A stretch of DNA of 62,078 nucleotides from Allofournierella sp. (GTDB lineage Bacteria; Bacillota; Clostridia; Oscillospirales; Ruminococcaceae): assembly GCA_020025635.1 (NCBI GenBank), contig JAHHRU010000013.1, positions 1-62,078 on the forward strand, read 5' to 3'. Of this stretch, positions 7,262-16,766 are shown piece by piece (positions within the stretch are counted from its first letter, which is position 1; every line of letters starts with the position of its first letter). The position numbers and the translations under genes are program-made. The notes under the pieces are model-generated. The model worked only from the letters and a program-made list of their open reading frames with translations, searched no databases and was not told the origin of the DNA.

Positions 7262-8167
7262 ATGACCCACTCGGCAAAAAGCTCCAAGCTGAACCACAGC
7301 ACCCCCTTCGACTGGATCAACTGCGCCGTGATGCTGCTCCTTTCCTTCATCATGCTGTACCCCTTGTGGTACTGCGCGGTGGGCAGCTTCAACGAAGGGG
7401 CCGACTATCTGCGGGGCGGCGTTTTCCTCTGGCCCCGCAAATGGACCCTTGCCAACTACAACGCTGTTTTCCTGGACAAATCCATCCTGAACGCCTTCGG
7501 CGTGACCATTGCCAAATGCGTGGTGGGCACCGTCACCAGCCTTCTGTGCACCTCCATGGTGGCCTACGCCATCACCCGGCCCCATCTCAAGCTGAAAAAG
7601 TTTTACATCCCCTTCATCATGCTCACCATGTTCTTCAGCGGCGGCCTCATCCCCTATTTTCTCCTGATCGTGAATCTCAACCTGTACGACTCCTTCTGGG
7701 TCTACATCATCCCCACCATGTTCAGCGCCTATAACATGATCATCATTCAGTCCTTCATGCGGGAGCTGCCAAACGAGCTGATCGAATCGGCCAAGATCGA
7801 CGGCGCCAACGAATACCGGATCTTCTTCCAGATGATCCTTCCCCTTTCAAAGCCGGTGCTGGCCACCATTGCCCTGTTCACCATCGTGAACCACTGGAAC
7901 TCTTATTTCGACTCCATGATGTACACCTCTTCCCAGGGGCTGCAAACCATCCAGCTGTTCCTGAAAAAGGTCATCACCGACCCCGCCATGGCAAAGGGCC
8001 TGGGCTCGGCAGCCGCCGTGAGCATCCCCGAAAAAGCCATGACCCTGACCCCGCAGGTGGTAAAGCTGGCCACCATGGTCATCACCGCCCTGCCGGTCAT
8101 CTGCGTGTATCCTTTCCTTCAGCGCTACTTTGTAAAAGGCGTGACCATGGGAGCCGTCAAAGGCTGA
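7262..8167 (+). CDS. carbohydrate ABC transporter permease (LplC/YtcP type)
   Basis: The 301-aa second permease has six membrane segments, the MFFSGGLIP signature of the LplC/YtcP group (~residue 119-127), an EAA-like loop (LIESAKIDGANEYRIF) and a C-terminus ending in KGVTMGAVKG as usual for the family. A strong AAAAGGAGGG site overlaps the upstream stop codon by two bases, so the two permeases are tightly coupled. It pairs with the previous permease to form the channel for an oligosaccharide. Confidence 0.92.
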   Translation: MTHSAKSSKLNHSTPFDWINCAVMLLLSFIMLYPLWYCAVGSFNEGADYLRGGVFLWPRKWTLANYNAVFLDKSILNAFGVTIAKCVVGTVTSLLCTSMVAYAITRPHLKLKKFYIPFIMLTMFFSGGLIPYFLLIVNLNLYDSFWVYIIPTMFSAYNMIIIQSFMRELPNELIESAKIDGANEYRIFFQMILPLSKPVLATIALFTIVNHWNSYFDSMMYTSSQGLQTIQLFLKKVITDPAMAKGLGSAAAVSIPEKAMTLTPQVVKLATMVITALPVICVYPFLQRYFVKGVTMGAVKG

Positions 8168-8219
8168 TGTGTCCGCCGGCAGATATCACAACACACATTA
8201 CAAGACAGGAGGAACCACC

Positions 8220-9890
8220 ATGAAACTGAAAAAGACACTTTCCCTTGCACTGGCCGGCACCCTGTGTGCCTCCCTTCTGGCCGGATGCGGCGGCAGCCCC
8301 GCTTCCCAGCCCGCGCCTTCCCAGGCAGCCGCCCCCAGCGGCAGCCAGACCACTCCCGCAGAGCCCGCCGGCGATCAGCCCAGCTGGAAGCAGGATACTT
8401 CCGACTGCACCATCACCTGGTTCTTTGCCTACGATTTCTACGGCAAGAAATTCAACGAAAAAGACAATGCCTTCGACAAAAAGCTCTATGAGCAGACCGG
8501 CATCAAGCTGGATATCCAGACCGGTGATAAAGATAAGCTGAACATGCTCATCCAAACCGGCAAGCTGCCCGACGTGATCACCCTGGACGCAAACTCCACC
8601 CAGCGCAAGCTGCTGGAAGACCAGGGCATGGTGCAGCCGCTCAACACCCTGCGTGACCAGTACGCCCCGGACCTTCTGGTGCCCCAGTCCATGATCGACT
8701 GGTACACCGCAAAGGACGGCAACTGGTATTCCATCGCCAGCTACTACTACGGCAACGACAACATCAAAGACAACGACGGTTTCTTTGAGACCCACAACCA
8801 GAACTATGTGCGTGACGACATCCTCAAGGAGATCGGCATGACCTACGACGATCTGCGCACCAAGGAAGGCTTCCTCAATGCGCTGCGTGCCGTGAAGGAA
8901 AAGAACATCCAGTACAACGGCCAGCCGGTCATCCCCTACATGGTGCAGTTCAACAGCATGGCCGATGTTTATGTGGCCCAGCAGCTGGGTGCCGCCCAGG
9001 AAGACAAGGACGGCAACTTCCAGTCCTTCTACACCACCCCCCAGTACCGTGAGGCCATGCTTCTGTTCAACCAGATGTACCGGGAAGGCCTGCTCACCGA
9101 TGCCAGCTTCACTGTTGACAAAAGCCAGCTGGAACAGGAAGTAGCCGCCGGCCGTGTGTTTGCCTCCACCGAAAAAACCAACGTCTCCATTGCCCGCAAC
9201 AGCCTGTATGCTGCCGACAACAACGCCAAGATCCTGTATGCCGGCCAGTTCACCGGCGACACCAACGATAAGGTCATCGTGCCCGCCAAGAGCAACATGG
9301 GCTGGACCGCAACCATGATCAACAAGAACGCCAAAAACCCCGACCGCATCATCCGGCTGTTCGCTTACCTGAACACCAAGGAATCCGTTCTGGACAACGA
9401 GTACGGCGCCGATGCCTGGACCCTGGACGAAACCGGCCATGTGGTGCGTGACCCCGAAGTGCAGGCCCTTGCCGAAGACAACCCCACCGAATTCACCGCC
9501 CGCTACGCAGGCGACATGGGCTGGACCTCCGACTTCACCTTCATCCAGGGCACCCGGCCCAAGGCCGACAGCGTCTGGAGCGAGGACATCTACCTGCACA
9601 CCCATGACGACCGCATCGTGATCTATGACGATAAGAGCTTCTCCGACGTTGCCCCCGAAGCCGGCAGCGACGAAGCCGCCATCGACGCCCGCATCAAGGA
9701 ATACAAGCAGCAGGCCCTGGGCCGCATCATCACCGCTCCCACCGCCGAAAAGTGCGAAGCCGAGCTGGATGCCGCTCTTGCCGAAATGGAAAACCTGGGC
9801 CTGAGCAAGCTCACCGCCTATCAGAACGAGCTGTTCCAGCAGAACAAGAAAAAGCTGGGCCTCAAGTTTGCTTATCCCGGCAATGAATGA
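8220..9890 (+). CDS. extracellular solute-binding lipoprotein (LplA-like)
   Basis: The 556-aa precursor has a signal peptide ending in the lipobox L-L-A-G-C (Cys about 21), then a Ser/Ala/Pro linker and a ~510-residue binding domain of the large LplA/YtcQ type. ATG at 8220 follows AGGAGG and is preferred over the upstream in-frame start at 8169, which overlaps the permease end. It captures the sugar ligand at the membrane for the two upstream permeases. The operon ends in a strong terminator. Ligand identity cannot be read from sequence, but the neighbouring DUF4838 and DUF4091 proteins suggest a complex or amino-sugar glycan. Confidence 0.92.
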   Translation: MKLKKTLSLALAGTLCASLLAGCGGSPASQPAPSQAAAPSGSQTTPAEPAGDQPSWKQDTSDCTITWFFAYDFYGKKFNEKDNAFDKKLYEQTGIKLDIQTGDKDKLNMLIQTGKLPDVITLDANSTQRKLLEDQGMVQPLNTLRDQYAPDLLVPQSMIDWYTAKDGNWYSIASYYYGNDNIKDNDGFFETHNQNYVRDDILKEIGMTYDDLRTKEGFLNALRAVKEKNIQYNGQPVIPYMVQFNSMADVYVAQQLGAAQEDKDGNFQSFYTTPQYREAMLLFNQMYREGLLTDASFTVDKSQLEQEVAAGRVFASTEKTNVSIARNSLYAADNNAKILYAGQFTGDTNDKVIVPAKSNMGWTATMINKNAKNPDRIIRLFAYLNTKESVLDNEYGADAWTLDETGHVVRDPEVQALAEDNPTEFTARYAGDMGWTSDFTFIQGTRPKADSVWSEDIYLHTHDDRIVIYDDKSFSDVAPEAGSDEAAIDARIKEYKQQALGRIITAPTAEKCEAELDAALAEMENLGLSKLTAYQNELFQQNKKKLGLKFAYPGNE

Positions 9891-9926
9891 CCGCTGCGGC
9901 AAAACCTGACAAAACCGCAAACCAAA

Positions 9927-9958
9927 GGGGGTGCCCAGAGCTGGGCACCCCCCTTTTT
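9927..9958 (+). terminator. intrinsic terminator after the solute-binding protein gene
   Basis: GGGGGTGCCCAG (9927-9938) pairs with CTGGGCACCCCCC (9941-9953), followed by TTTTT. It lies between the abundant binding protein and the next gene, so 9985 may be expressed by partial readthrough. Confidence 0.88.
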
Positions 9959-9984
9959 CATTTCAAATTCACAAGGAGCTTTGT

Positions 9985-11733
9985 ATGGAACCGAACGTTT
10001 TACTTCTGCCCGATACCCTCAGCAGCTCGCCGGTGGCGGCCTTTGCCCGCCAGGAGCTGTGCCGCTGGCTTTCCCGGCTGCTCTCGCCGGAACTTCTCTC
10101 TTCCAAAACCTTCACCCTGAGCCTTGTCAGCTCCGGCCTCCGGTGGGACGGCTGGCGCATCCGGGAGACCCCCGGCGGCATCCTGGTGGAGGCCTGCCAG
10201 CCCCGGGGCCTTCTGCACGGCGCTTATCAGCTGCTCCAGCAGCTGGGCTGCAGCTTTTTGTTCCCGGGCGAAAGCCGCAACCCCCCGGCCCATCTGGAAA
10301 GCTGGCCCTTTGACGGCAGCTTTTCTTTGCAGAAAGAGCCCTTCCTTGAATACCGGGGCATCTGCCTTTACAACACCACCAAGGCCACCCTTTCCAAAAC
10401 GCTGGATACCATCGACTGGATGGCAAAGCAGGGCTACAACCTGCTGCTCACCTCCATCCACCGCACCGATGACACCGGCTGCGGCGACCACGCCATTTTG
10501 TGGGACGAGATCGGCGATACCCTTCTGCCCGAGCTGCAAAAGCGGGGCATCGAGATCGACATGAGCGAGCATTCCACCGATTATTACTTCCCCCGACAGC
10601 AGCTTTTCACCCAGCACCCGGAATGGTTTGCTTTGGTGGATGGCAAACGCACCCCCGGCCAGATCTGCTACTCCAACCCGGATGCGGTGAACGCCTATGG
10701 GGATGCCCTTGCCCGCTTCGCAAAGGACAAACCCTGGTTCCGTTTTCTGGGCATCTGGCCGCTGGACGGCGGCGGCTACTGCGAATGCGAGCACTGCAAA
10801 GACCCCGAGACCATCTTCAGCGCAAACCGGGCCATCGCCAAAAAGATCCAGGCGGTGCGGCCGGACCTCATCGTGGAGCACCTGGCCTACACCCCCCAAA
10901 GCTTCGCCCGGCCCAAGGCCCCCATGCCCGGCAACATGAGCGTGCTGGTGTGCCACCTGCGGGACCAAACCGCCTGCGAATGGGCCCAGTGCGCAAAATC
11001 GGCCCAGGGTGCCTTTTATTTCGACTACATGACCGGCGACCATTACCGCTACCGGTCGGATGTGGTGCTCTCGCCCCGGTACTGCCGGGAAACGGTGCAG
11101 GCCCTTGCAGGCTACGGCTACCGGGGGGTTGTTTCGCTGTATCTGCCGGTGGACTGCTGGTTTGTGCCCAGCCTCAATTACTGGTATCTCTCCCAGCTGT
11201 ATTACGACCCCGCCAAGCCCCAGGCCGAGCTGGACCTGGCCCTTTCTGCCCAGCTGTTCGGCAAAGAGCTTGCCGCCGAAGGCGCCCAGCTGCTGCACAC
11301 CCTCTGCGATGAGCTTCTGGACCCCTCTCTCTGGAGCGTTGAGTCCCACTGCCCCGACTGGTGCTGTGAGCACCTATACGGGCGCAACAAGGCGCTGGAT
11401 GCCCTCAACGCCCAAAAGGTGGATGAGCTGTGTGCCGCGCTCACCGGCACCCTTTGCAAGCTGGAAGAAAAGGCCCAGGGGCGGTATCTTGTCAACATCC
11501 GCAATCTGCGGCATTTTGTCCGCCTTCAGCAGCTGTATTACCACGGCGTTGACCAGTACGCCCTGGAAACCGATACCCCCGCCCGGGCCGAGCCCTATTT
11601 TGCCGAGCTTTCCGCCCTTTCCAAAGAGCCGGACTGCCCCTTTATTTCCCCCGCCTATGCCCGCTGGCGCATCACCGGGCGAGACAATATCTTTGACCCC
11701 TCCAAGGCAAACCTCTTCCAGGCCCGCAGCTGA
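9985..11733 (+). CDS. DUF4838 family protein, probable glycoside hydrolase
   Basis: The 582-aa protein has an N-terminal alpha/beta domain like those before catalytic domains in hexosaminidases and glucuronidases (residues ~1-100), followed by a TIM-barrel-like region. That region contains the family's small Cys motif (CECEHC, ~266-271) in the context GIWPLDGGGYCECEHCKD. No signal peptide is present, so it should act in the cytoplasm on imported sugar. ATG at 9985 follows AAGGAG; earlier in-frame starts lie in the terminator. DUF4838 proteins are seen with glycan loci, but I know no settled activity. It shares a terminator with the convergent kinase gene. Confidence 0.75.
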   Translation: MEPNVLLLPDTLSSSPVAAFARQELCRWLSRLLSPELLSSKTFTLSLVSSGLRWDGWRIRETPGGILVEACQPRGLLHGAYQLLQQLGCSFLFPGESRNPPAHLESWPFDGSFSLQKEPFLEYRGICLYNTTKATLSKTLDTIDWMAKQGYNLLLTSIHRTDDTGCGDHAILWDEIGDTLLPELQKRGIEIDMSEHSTDYYFPRQQLFTQHPEWFALVDGKRTPGQICYSNPDAVNAYGDALARFAKDKPWFRFLGIWPLDGGGYCECEHCKDPETIFSANRAIAKKIQAVRPDLIVEHLAYTPQSFARPKAPMPGNMSVLVCHLRDQTACEWAQCAKSAQGAFYFDYMTGDHYRYRSDVVLSPRYCRETVQALAGYGYRGVVSLYLPVDCWFVPSLNYWYLSQLYYDPAKPQAELDLALSAQLFGKELAAEGAQLLHTLCDELLDPSLWSVESHCPDWCCEHLYGRNKALDALNAQKVDELCAALTGTLCKLEEKAQGRYLVNIRNLRHFVRLQQLYYHGVDQYALETDTPARAEPYFAELSALSKEPDCPFISPAYARWRITGRDNIFDPSKANLFQARS

Positions 11734-11825
11734 GCCTTTCAAAACCCCGGCCCTTTCCCGAAAGTGCCCCCAAAGCCCGGCCCGCCGTTTGCGCCCGGCC
11801 CCAAAGGCCCCGTTTTTCCCGCAGC

Positions 11826-11857
11826 AAAAAGGGAGCGCCCCTGGGGGCACTCCCTTT
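11826..11857. terminator. bidirectional terminator between convergent genes
   Basis: An A-run, GGGAG-C-GCCCC, a short loop, GGGGGCACTCCC and a T-run form a symmetric hairpin serving both the DUF4838 gene (+) and the kinase gene (-). Confidence 0.85.
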
Positions 11858-11859
11858 TT

Positions 11860-13608
11860 TCAAAGCAGCGGCGGGTTTTCCGCGGCCGGGGCCTGCCGGT
11901 CCAGCAAAAAGCGGAACACGGTCTCCCCGTTTTCGCATCCCACCTGAATGAAATGCTCCTCGCCGTAAAACAGCTTCAGCCGGGAATTGATGTTGTTCAG
12001 GCCGATGTGCTCCCCTTGCGTTTTCACCGTGGCCGGGGCCTGCCGGAACCGCTGGTTCAGCTCCTCCATCCGCTGGGGTGTCAGGGTCTGCCCGTTGTTG
12101 CGGATGGTCACCTCGATGCTCTGGCCCGCATCCCGCACCGAGATCAAAATTTTCAAAGGCGAAGCCGTTCCCCGGTACTTGAAGCTGTTTTCCACAAAGG
12201 GCTCCAAAAGGAACCGGATGATCCTTTCCCCCATCAGCTCCTTCGGGATGTCAAAATCCACCGCAAAGGGGATGCGGCGGATCTTCTGGATGGCCAGGTA
12301 ATATTTCACCTGCCCGATCTCGTCCGCCAGGGTGGTCATCAGCTCTTTGGTGTTCATGTTGTAGCGCAGCATCCGGCAGAAGGCCGAAATGGCCCCGCTC
12401 TCCTCATAAAGGCCCGCCAGTTCCATGCGGGAAGAGAACACCTCCATGGTGTTGTACAGGAAATGGGGGTTGATCTGGTGCTGCAAAGCCAGCAGCTGGG
12501 CCTCCTTTGCCGCGGTCTGCTGCTGGATCTTCTGGGCCAGCAGGGTGCGGATCTGCTGCAGAAGGTAGTTGATGCGGCTGGCCAGCACCGAGATCTCATC
12601 GTTTCGCTGCAATGCCTGTTCAATGGGCTCGGCGCGCCCGTCCCGGGGCATCTCAAAATTGTTTTCAATGGCCATCTCCATGCCGTCCAGGCAGGAGTGG
12701 ATGTCCCGGATGACCTGCCGGTTGTAAAGGGAAAAGCCGGTGGTCAGCGCCAGGAACAAAACCGGCACCAGCAGCGCCAGAAGGCCGGTGGTGTTGGTGA
12801 TGCCGCTGCGGCTGGTGACCACCAGAATGTCAAAGGGCCCGGCCGGATTTTTTTCAAAGCTGTACACCAGCTCCCGGTCGTATCCGGTCCCCTCGGCGGC
12901 GGTCATCTCCCGAAGCTCCTTTGCTTTCAGCTCCCGGCCCGAGTAGTTGTAAACCTGGCAGCGGCCCCACTCCTTCGGGGTCAGTATCCGGTTGGAAAGC
13001 AGGTCCGTAATGGCGTAGGCCCGCTCGGGCACCTGCGCGTCGATCACCCCGATGCAGCGGGATGCCACCTGGATCTTATGCAGAAAGTGATAGCACTTTT
13101 CCTGGCTGTGAAAGCGGTTCCGGGCAACCGGCACGCCGGGCTCGTCCGCCAGCCAGATGCTTTCCGCGTCGGATGCGTAAAACTGCTGAAACCGCCGGGT
13201 CTGGCTGATGTATTCCATTGGGTAAAAGATGCCAAACCCCATGGGGATGCTCTCGTTTTCCAAATAGATCTGCAGTTTGGTGTCCGAAACGCCGTTTGTC
13301 ACCTTCACAAAATCCCGGATGGTGGTGCGGTAATACAAAAGGTCCGGCATGGTTTCATACTGCTTGTCCAAAAAATCCACCAGGTTCTGGTTCTGCACCA
13401 CCGCCCGGCACATATTCCGGGCCAGCTCGTTCTGCTGGTGCACCGTGTTCATGGTCTGCAGGGCCAGGTTCTCGTTCTGGGCCAGATCGTTTTTCAGCTG
13501 CAGCTGGTTTGCCCGGAAGATGAGGTAAAGCAAAAGCAGCAAAAAGGGGATCAGGATCAGGCAGACGAAGATCGCCAGAAATTTTTTGAACAATCGGTTC
13601 TGTTTCAT
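11860..13608 (-). CDS. YesM-type sensor histidine kinase
   Basis: The 582-aa kinase has an N-terminal helix (residues ~10-32), a large extracytoplasmic sensor domain, a second helix (~280-300) and a HAMP-like linker. The His_kinase box INPHFLYNT carries the phosphorylated His, and a C-terminal HATPase domain follows (N box PFVENSFKY, then NNG and GLNNINSRL). ATG at 13608 follows AAAGGTG; the longer reading frame to 13689 lacks a site. Its partner is the AraC-type response regulator at 15428, separated by the DUF4091 gene and on the other strand. YesM/YesN pairs control glycan ABC operons, presumably the one at 6290. Confidence 0.9.
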   Translation of the reverse strand: MKQNRLFKKFLAIFVCLILIPFLLLLLYLIFRANQLQLKNDLAQNENLALQTMNTVHQQNELARNMCRAVVQNQNLVDFLDKQYETMPDLLYYRTTIRDFVKVTNGVSDTKLQIYLENESIPMGFGIFYPMEYISQTRRFQQFYASDAESIWLADEPGVPVARNRFHSQEKCYHFLHKIQVASRCIGVIDAQVPERAYAITDLLSNRILTPKEWGRCQVYNYSGRELKAKELREMTAAEGTGYDRELVYSFEKNPAGPFDILVVTSRSGITNTTGLLALLVPVLFLALTTGFSLYNRQVIRDIHSCLDGMEMAIENNFEMPRDGRAEPIEQALQRNDEISVLASRINYLLQQIRTLLAQKIQQQTAAKEAQLLALQHQINPHFLYNTMEVFSSRMELAGLYEESGAISAFCRMLRYNMNTKELMTTLADEIGQVKYYLAIQKIRRIPFAVDFDIPKELMGERIIRFLLEPFVENSFKYRGTASPLKILISVRDAGQSIEVTIRNNGQTLTPQRMEELNQRFRQAPATVKTQGEHIGLNNINSRLKLFYGEEHFIQVGCENGETVFRFLLDRQAPAAENPPLL

Positions 13609-13716
13609 AAAGCACACCTTTCTTTTGCCCGTAAAAGGCCGGTCCCCGCTTGGGGTCTGCGCAAGTCTTTGCCAGCAGGGGCCTTTCAAGAAAAATTTTT
13701 AAAAGAGGAAAAAATC

Positions 13717-15273
13717 ATGCGTTATTCTGTTTTTTCGGCCAGCGATTGGCTCTATCCCGACACCCCCCTCGGCCCGCAGCAGGCGGTGCGGCTGGACCTT
13801 GCAAAAGGCGGCCATGACGGCGCACAGCTGCTGTTCGAGGAAACGGCCCGGGCCGCCGCCCTCGATTTCCGCTGGGAGAGCGGCCCCGGCCCCGACCTCC
13901 AGATCTTTCAGCTGGTTTCGGTGGGTGTCAACGAAAACACGGCCAACGGCACCATGACCACCACCGATTACGAAAGCTGCAGGGCCTTTGTCAGCCGCAA
14001 GGCCCCCTTCCGGGTCTACGATGCCCTTTGCCCGGTATCCGAAGGCCTTCAGCCCGGCCGGCTGGGGCTTTATCTCTCGGCCGGCGCAGCGCAAAACGCC
14101 CGGCCCGGCGAATACCGGGGCACCCTCACCGTCACCTTCACCGACGGCAGCCGGCAGGCCGTCCCCCTCACCGCTCAGGTGTATGGGGTGTCGGTGCCGC
14201 CCATCCAGAAGGCAGAGCTGGGCATGCTCAACTTTTTCAATTATGACGACCTGGGCGCCCAGCACGGTGTCCAGCGGGACAGCCCCGAATACTGGCAGCT
14301 CTTCCGCCGGTATGTGCAGGCCCAGCTGGAAATGCGCTGCACCCACATCCTGCTGCCCCCGGGCGAGGCCCGGTTTGAAAACGGCGCCCTCACCGGCTTT
14401 GACTTCACCCGGGCCGAAACCGCCGGCAAAATCGCTTTGGAGGAAGGCGCACCCTTTTTGTGCGGCGGCCATGCAGCCCTGCGCAGCAGTCAAAGCGAAA
14501 GCGATTACTGCCTCGGGTGGGCCCCCCAGACCAGCGCCCTTGGCACAGAGGGGTACGCTCAGCTGCGAAACTATTTCACCCAGTGGCGGGCGGTCATCCT
14601 CAAAAACGGCTGGATGGACCGGATGACCCAGGCCCTTGCTGATGAGCCCCAGACCCCCAACGAAAGCACCTACCGGGTGCTCGCGGCCATCTGCCGCAAG
14701 TTCCTGCCCGGGGTGCCCATCCTGGATGCGGTGGAAACCACCAATCTGGGCGGCGGGGTGGACATCTGGGTGCCCAAGCAGGATGTTTATGAAAAACAGC
14801 GGGCCGGGTTCGATGCGCTCAAGGCATCCGGCGAAACCATGTGGTTCTATGCCTGTGCTTTCCCCGGCGGGCCCATCATGAACCGCACCATGGATCTTCC
14901 CCTCACCGTGAGCCGGCAGCTGCTCTGGATGGGCGCCCTTTACCGGCTGGACGGCTTCCTGCACTGGGGCTTCAACTATTACATCGGCCAGGATCTCCGG
15001 AACAGCGCCTGCTGCCCCCACAAGGGTGCGCTGCTGCCGGCAGGCGATGCCCACATCGTTTATCCCGGCCGCCTTGGCCCCTGGCCCAGCCTGCGCTTTG
15101 AGGCCCAGAAATGCGGCGCCGAAGACTATGAGCTGCTGATGCAGGCCGCCCGGCCCGACCCCGAATGGACCGATGCCCTGATAAACACCGTCTGCACCGA
15201 TTTTCGGCACTATACCCGGGAAGGCTCCGTTCTGGAAAACGCCCGCCGGCAGCTGCTTGCCCGCCTTGGGTGA
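13717..15273 (+). CDS. DUF4091 protein, GH123-like probable glycosidase
   Basis: The 518-aa protein has a beta-sandwich N-terminal half (~1-160) and a barrel-like C-terminal half. The motifs GGGVDIWVPKQDV, MWFYACAFPGGPIMNRT and GFLHWGFNYY are characteristic of DUF4091/GH123-related proteins. GH123 enzymes release beta-GalNAc by substrate-assisted catalysis; whether this member does is not known. No signal peptide is seen, implying a cytoplasmic role. ATG at 13717 follows AGAGGA. The same frame stays open far upstream, but that is antisense to the kinase. It lies divergent from the kinase and ahead of the response regulator. Confidence 0.75.
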   Translation: MRYSVFSASDWLYPDTPLGPQQAVRLDLAKGGHDGAQLLFEETARAAALDFRWESGPGPDLQIFQLVSVGVNENTANGTMTTTDYESCRAFVSRKAPFRVYDALCPVSEGLQPGRLGLYLSAGAAQNARPGEYRGTLTVTFTDGSRQAVPLTAQVYGVSVPPIQKAELGMLNFFNYDDLGAQHGVQRDSPEYWQLFRRYVQAQLEMRCTHILLPPGEARFENGALTGFDFTRAETAGKIALEEGAPFLCGGHAALRSSQSESDYCLGWAPQTSALGTEGYAQLRNYFTQWRAVILKNGWMDRMTQALADEPQTPNESTYRVLAAICRKFLPGVPILDAVETTNLGGGVDIWVPKQDVYEKQRAGFDALKASGETMWFYACAFPGGPIMNRTMDLPLTVSRQLLWMGALYRLDGFLHWGFNYYIGQDLRNSACCPHKGALLPAGDAHIVYPGRLGPWPSLRFEAQKCGAEDYELLMQAARPDPEWTDALINTVCTDFRHYTREGSVLENARRQLLARLG

Positions 15274-15357
15274 TCTTTTGTGCCGGGCGCTCAAAGAAAG
15301 AGCGTTTCAAACGCCTTTTCAAAACGCCTGCCGGGCCTTTTCTTTCCCCTTTGGCCC

Positions 15358-15386
15358 TTGGCCCGGCGGGCAAACTGTGTTAAAAT
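15358..15386 (+). promoter_or_regulatory. promoter of the response-regulator gene
   Basis: TTGGCC (15358-15363) and TAAAAT (15381-15386) are 17 bp apart, with TG one base upstream of the -10 box. Confidence 0.6.
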
Positions 15387-15427
15387 TCAAAAGGAACAAT
15401 TCTTCTTTCAAAGGAGTGTGAACCCGC

Positions 15428-16153
15428 ATGGATATTCTGGTGGTGGATGACGATATGCTCATCTGCGAAAATGTAAAATCAAAGCTGGGCCGCATCGTCA
15501 CCGACGGCAGCCTGCACTGCGAAACGGCCAACAGCGTGATCGAGGCAAAGCTTGCCATCCGTTCCCACAAGCCGGATATCCTCATCACCGACCTGAACAT
15601 GCCGGGCATCTCCGGCCTTTCGCTGGTAAAACATGTGAAAGAGACCTGGCCGGACATCCACACCTATGTGCTCAGCGGCTACGATGATTACGAGCTGGTG
15701 CGCCAGGCGTTCCTCAACGGTGCCGAGGATTATCTTTTAAAGCCCATGGAGATCGAGGAGCTGCGGGAAAAGGTGGTGGCAAAGGCCGTGAGCCGCCAGG
15801 CCCAGCAGCAGGAAACGGCCCGGGATTTCGAGCTGGAGGCGGCCCTTGCCTTCATCGAGCAGAACCTCACCCGCAGCATCACCATGGACGAAGCGGCTGC
15901 CAGCATCGCCATGAGCTACAATTATTTCAGCCGCAAATTCCGTGACTACACCGGTTACAGCTTCCCGGAATATGTGAACCTGCGCCGCATCGACCGCTCC
16001 AAAAATTACCTGCGGGACCCCAGCCTGAAAATTGCGGACATCGCCTACAAAATGGGGTACAATTCCGCCTCCACCTTTTCCAAGACCTTCAAAAAATACG
16101 AGGGCTGCTACCCGGCCGATTTCCGCCGCCAGAACCAGATCCCGGAGGATTGA
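15428..16153 (+). CDS. AraC-type response regulator (YesN family)
   Basis: The 241-aa protein combines a receiver domain (acidic cluster D7-D9, phospho-acceptor D55 in ILITDLNMPG, K in YLLKP) with a C-terminal AraC double helix-turn-helix (~140-235, including KIADIAYKMGYNSASTFSKTF). It lacks the long middle region of large YesN proteins. AAAGGAG precedes the start. It should be phosphorylated by the kinase at 11860 and activate the sugar-uptake operon. The GCCATG direct repeats near 6193 are a candidate binding site. Confidence 0.92.
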   Translation: MDILVVDDDMLICENVKSKLGRIVTDGSLHCETANSVIEAKLAIRSHKPDILITDLNMPGISGLSLVKHVKETWPDIHTYVLSGYDDYELVRQAFLNGAEDYLLKPMEIEELREKVVAKAVSRQAQQQETARDFELEAALAFIEQNLTRSITMDEAAASIAMSYNYFSRKFRDYTGYSFPEYVNLRRIDRSKNYLRDPSLKIADIAYKMGYNSASTFSKTFKKYEGCYPADFRRQNQIPED

Positions 16154-16285
16154 TACCCTTTCAGTATACCCCTTCCGGCGGCCCAAAACAAGGCCGAACC
16201 GCCCTTTCGGCGGGGCCTTCCCGCCCCTTAAAAGCAGCGGCCTTTCCACAAAGCAAAAGCCCAAAAGCGCCCATTTACAAAAGCA

Positions 16286-16395
16286 CCTTTTTTCGCCGGA
16301 AAGGAGTACTGAGGGAAACCGGGAAGCATCTTTTGCGCAGTGCGCAAAATGTGCGCCCGGTGTCCTTCAGAGGCTGCCGAACTTTTTCAACAGCC
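16286..16395 (+). repeat. intergenic repeat element, copy 1 (right-hand 110 bp only)
   Basis: This copy matches the last 110 bp of the 242-bp element, from CCTTTTTTCGCC to the terminal CAGCC. It keeps the RBS-like GGAAAGGAGTACTGAGGG block and the TTTTGCGC...GCGCAAAA hairpin. The terminal stem has mutations (GGCTGCCGAA / TTCAACAGCC). The left half is missing. It fills part of the 315-bp gap between the response regulator and the DUF1653 gene; a GC-rich hairpin near 16190-16220 precedes it. Confidence 0.85.
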
Positions 16396-16425
16396 TGAAC
16401 ACACCTTTTTTAAGGGGTGCTTTTG

Positions 16426-16434
16426 TGCTATACT
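16426..16434 (+). promoter_or_regulatory. extended -10 promoter of the DUF1653 gene
   Basis: TG-C-TATACT (16426-16434) lies 35 bp before the ATG. No clear -35 box is seen. Confidence 0.55.
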
Positions 16435-16468
16435 GGTTTCACCCAAACCAAAAAGGAGTGTTTTCAAT

Positions 16469-16756
16469 ATGGAGCCATTCAGCCGTGAAGCCCAGCTTCT
16501 GCGCCCGGGCACGGTCGTTTCCCATTTCAAACGGGATGCCCAAGCCTGGCCCGACCCCTTCCAGTACCTGTACCAGATCGTGGGCCTTGCCCTGCACAGC
16601 GAAACCCGGGAGGAGCTGGTGGTCTACCGTGCCCTCTATGGCGACAAGGGCCTTTTCTGCCGCCCCAAAGAGATGTTTTTAAGCCCGGTGGACCGAAAAA
16701 AATACCCCGATGCCCGGCAGGAATACCGTTTCGAATTTTACAAAGAAAGCCTCTGA
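16469..16756 (+). CDS. DUF1653 domain protein
   Basis: The 95-aa protein has the DUF1653 pattern: an N-terminal G-x-V-x-HFKR segment, then HSETREELVVYRALYGDKG and RPKEMFLSPVD. DUF1653 is a small, widely distributed domain of unknown function. The start at 16469 follows AAAAGGAG, and an extended -10 promoter lies just upstream. The gene has its own terminator and is monocistronic. Its link to the glycan locus may be only positional. Confidence 0.82.
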   Translation: MEPFSREAQLLRPGTVVSHFKRDAQAWPDPFQYLYQIVGLALHSETREELVVYRALYGDKGLFCRPKEMFLSPVDRKKYPDARQEYRFEFYKESL

Positions 16757-16766
16757 CCCGGCTTTC

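Noticed and set aside
11764..13716. Very long plus-strand open frame (1169 codons in all) running into the DUF4091 gene
   Set aside because: The part before 13717 is antisense to the YesM kinase, whose motifs are clear; openness comes from high GC.
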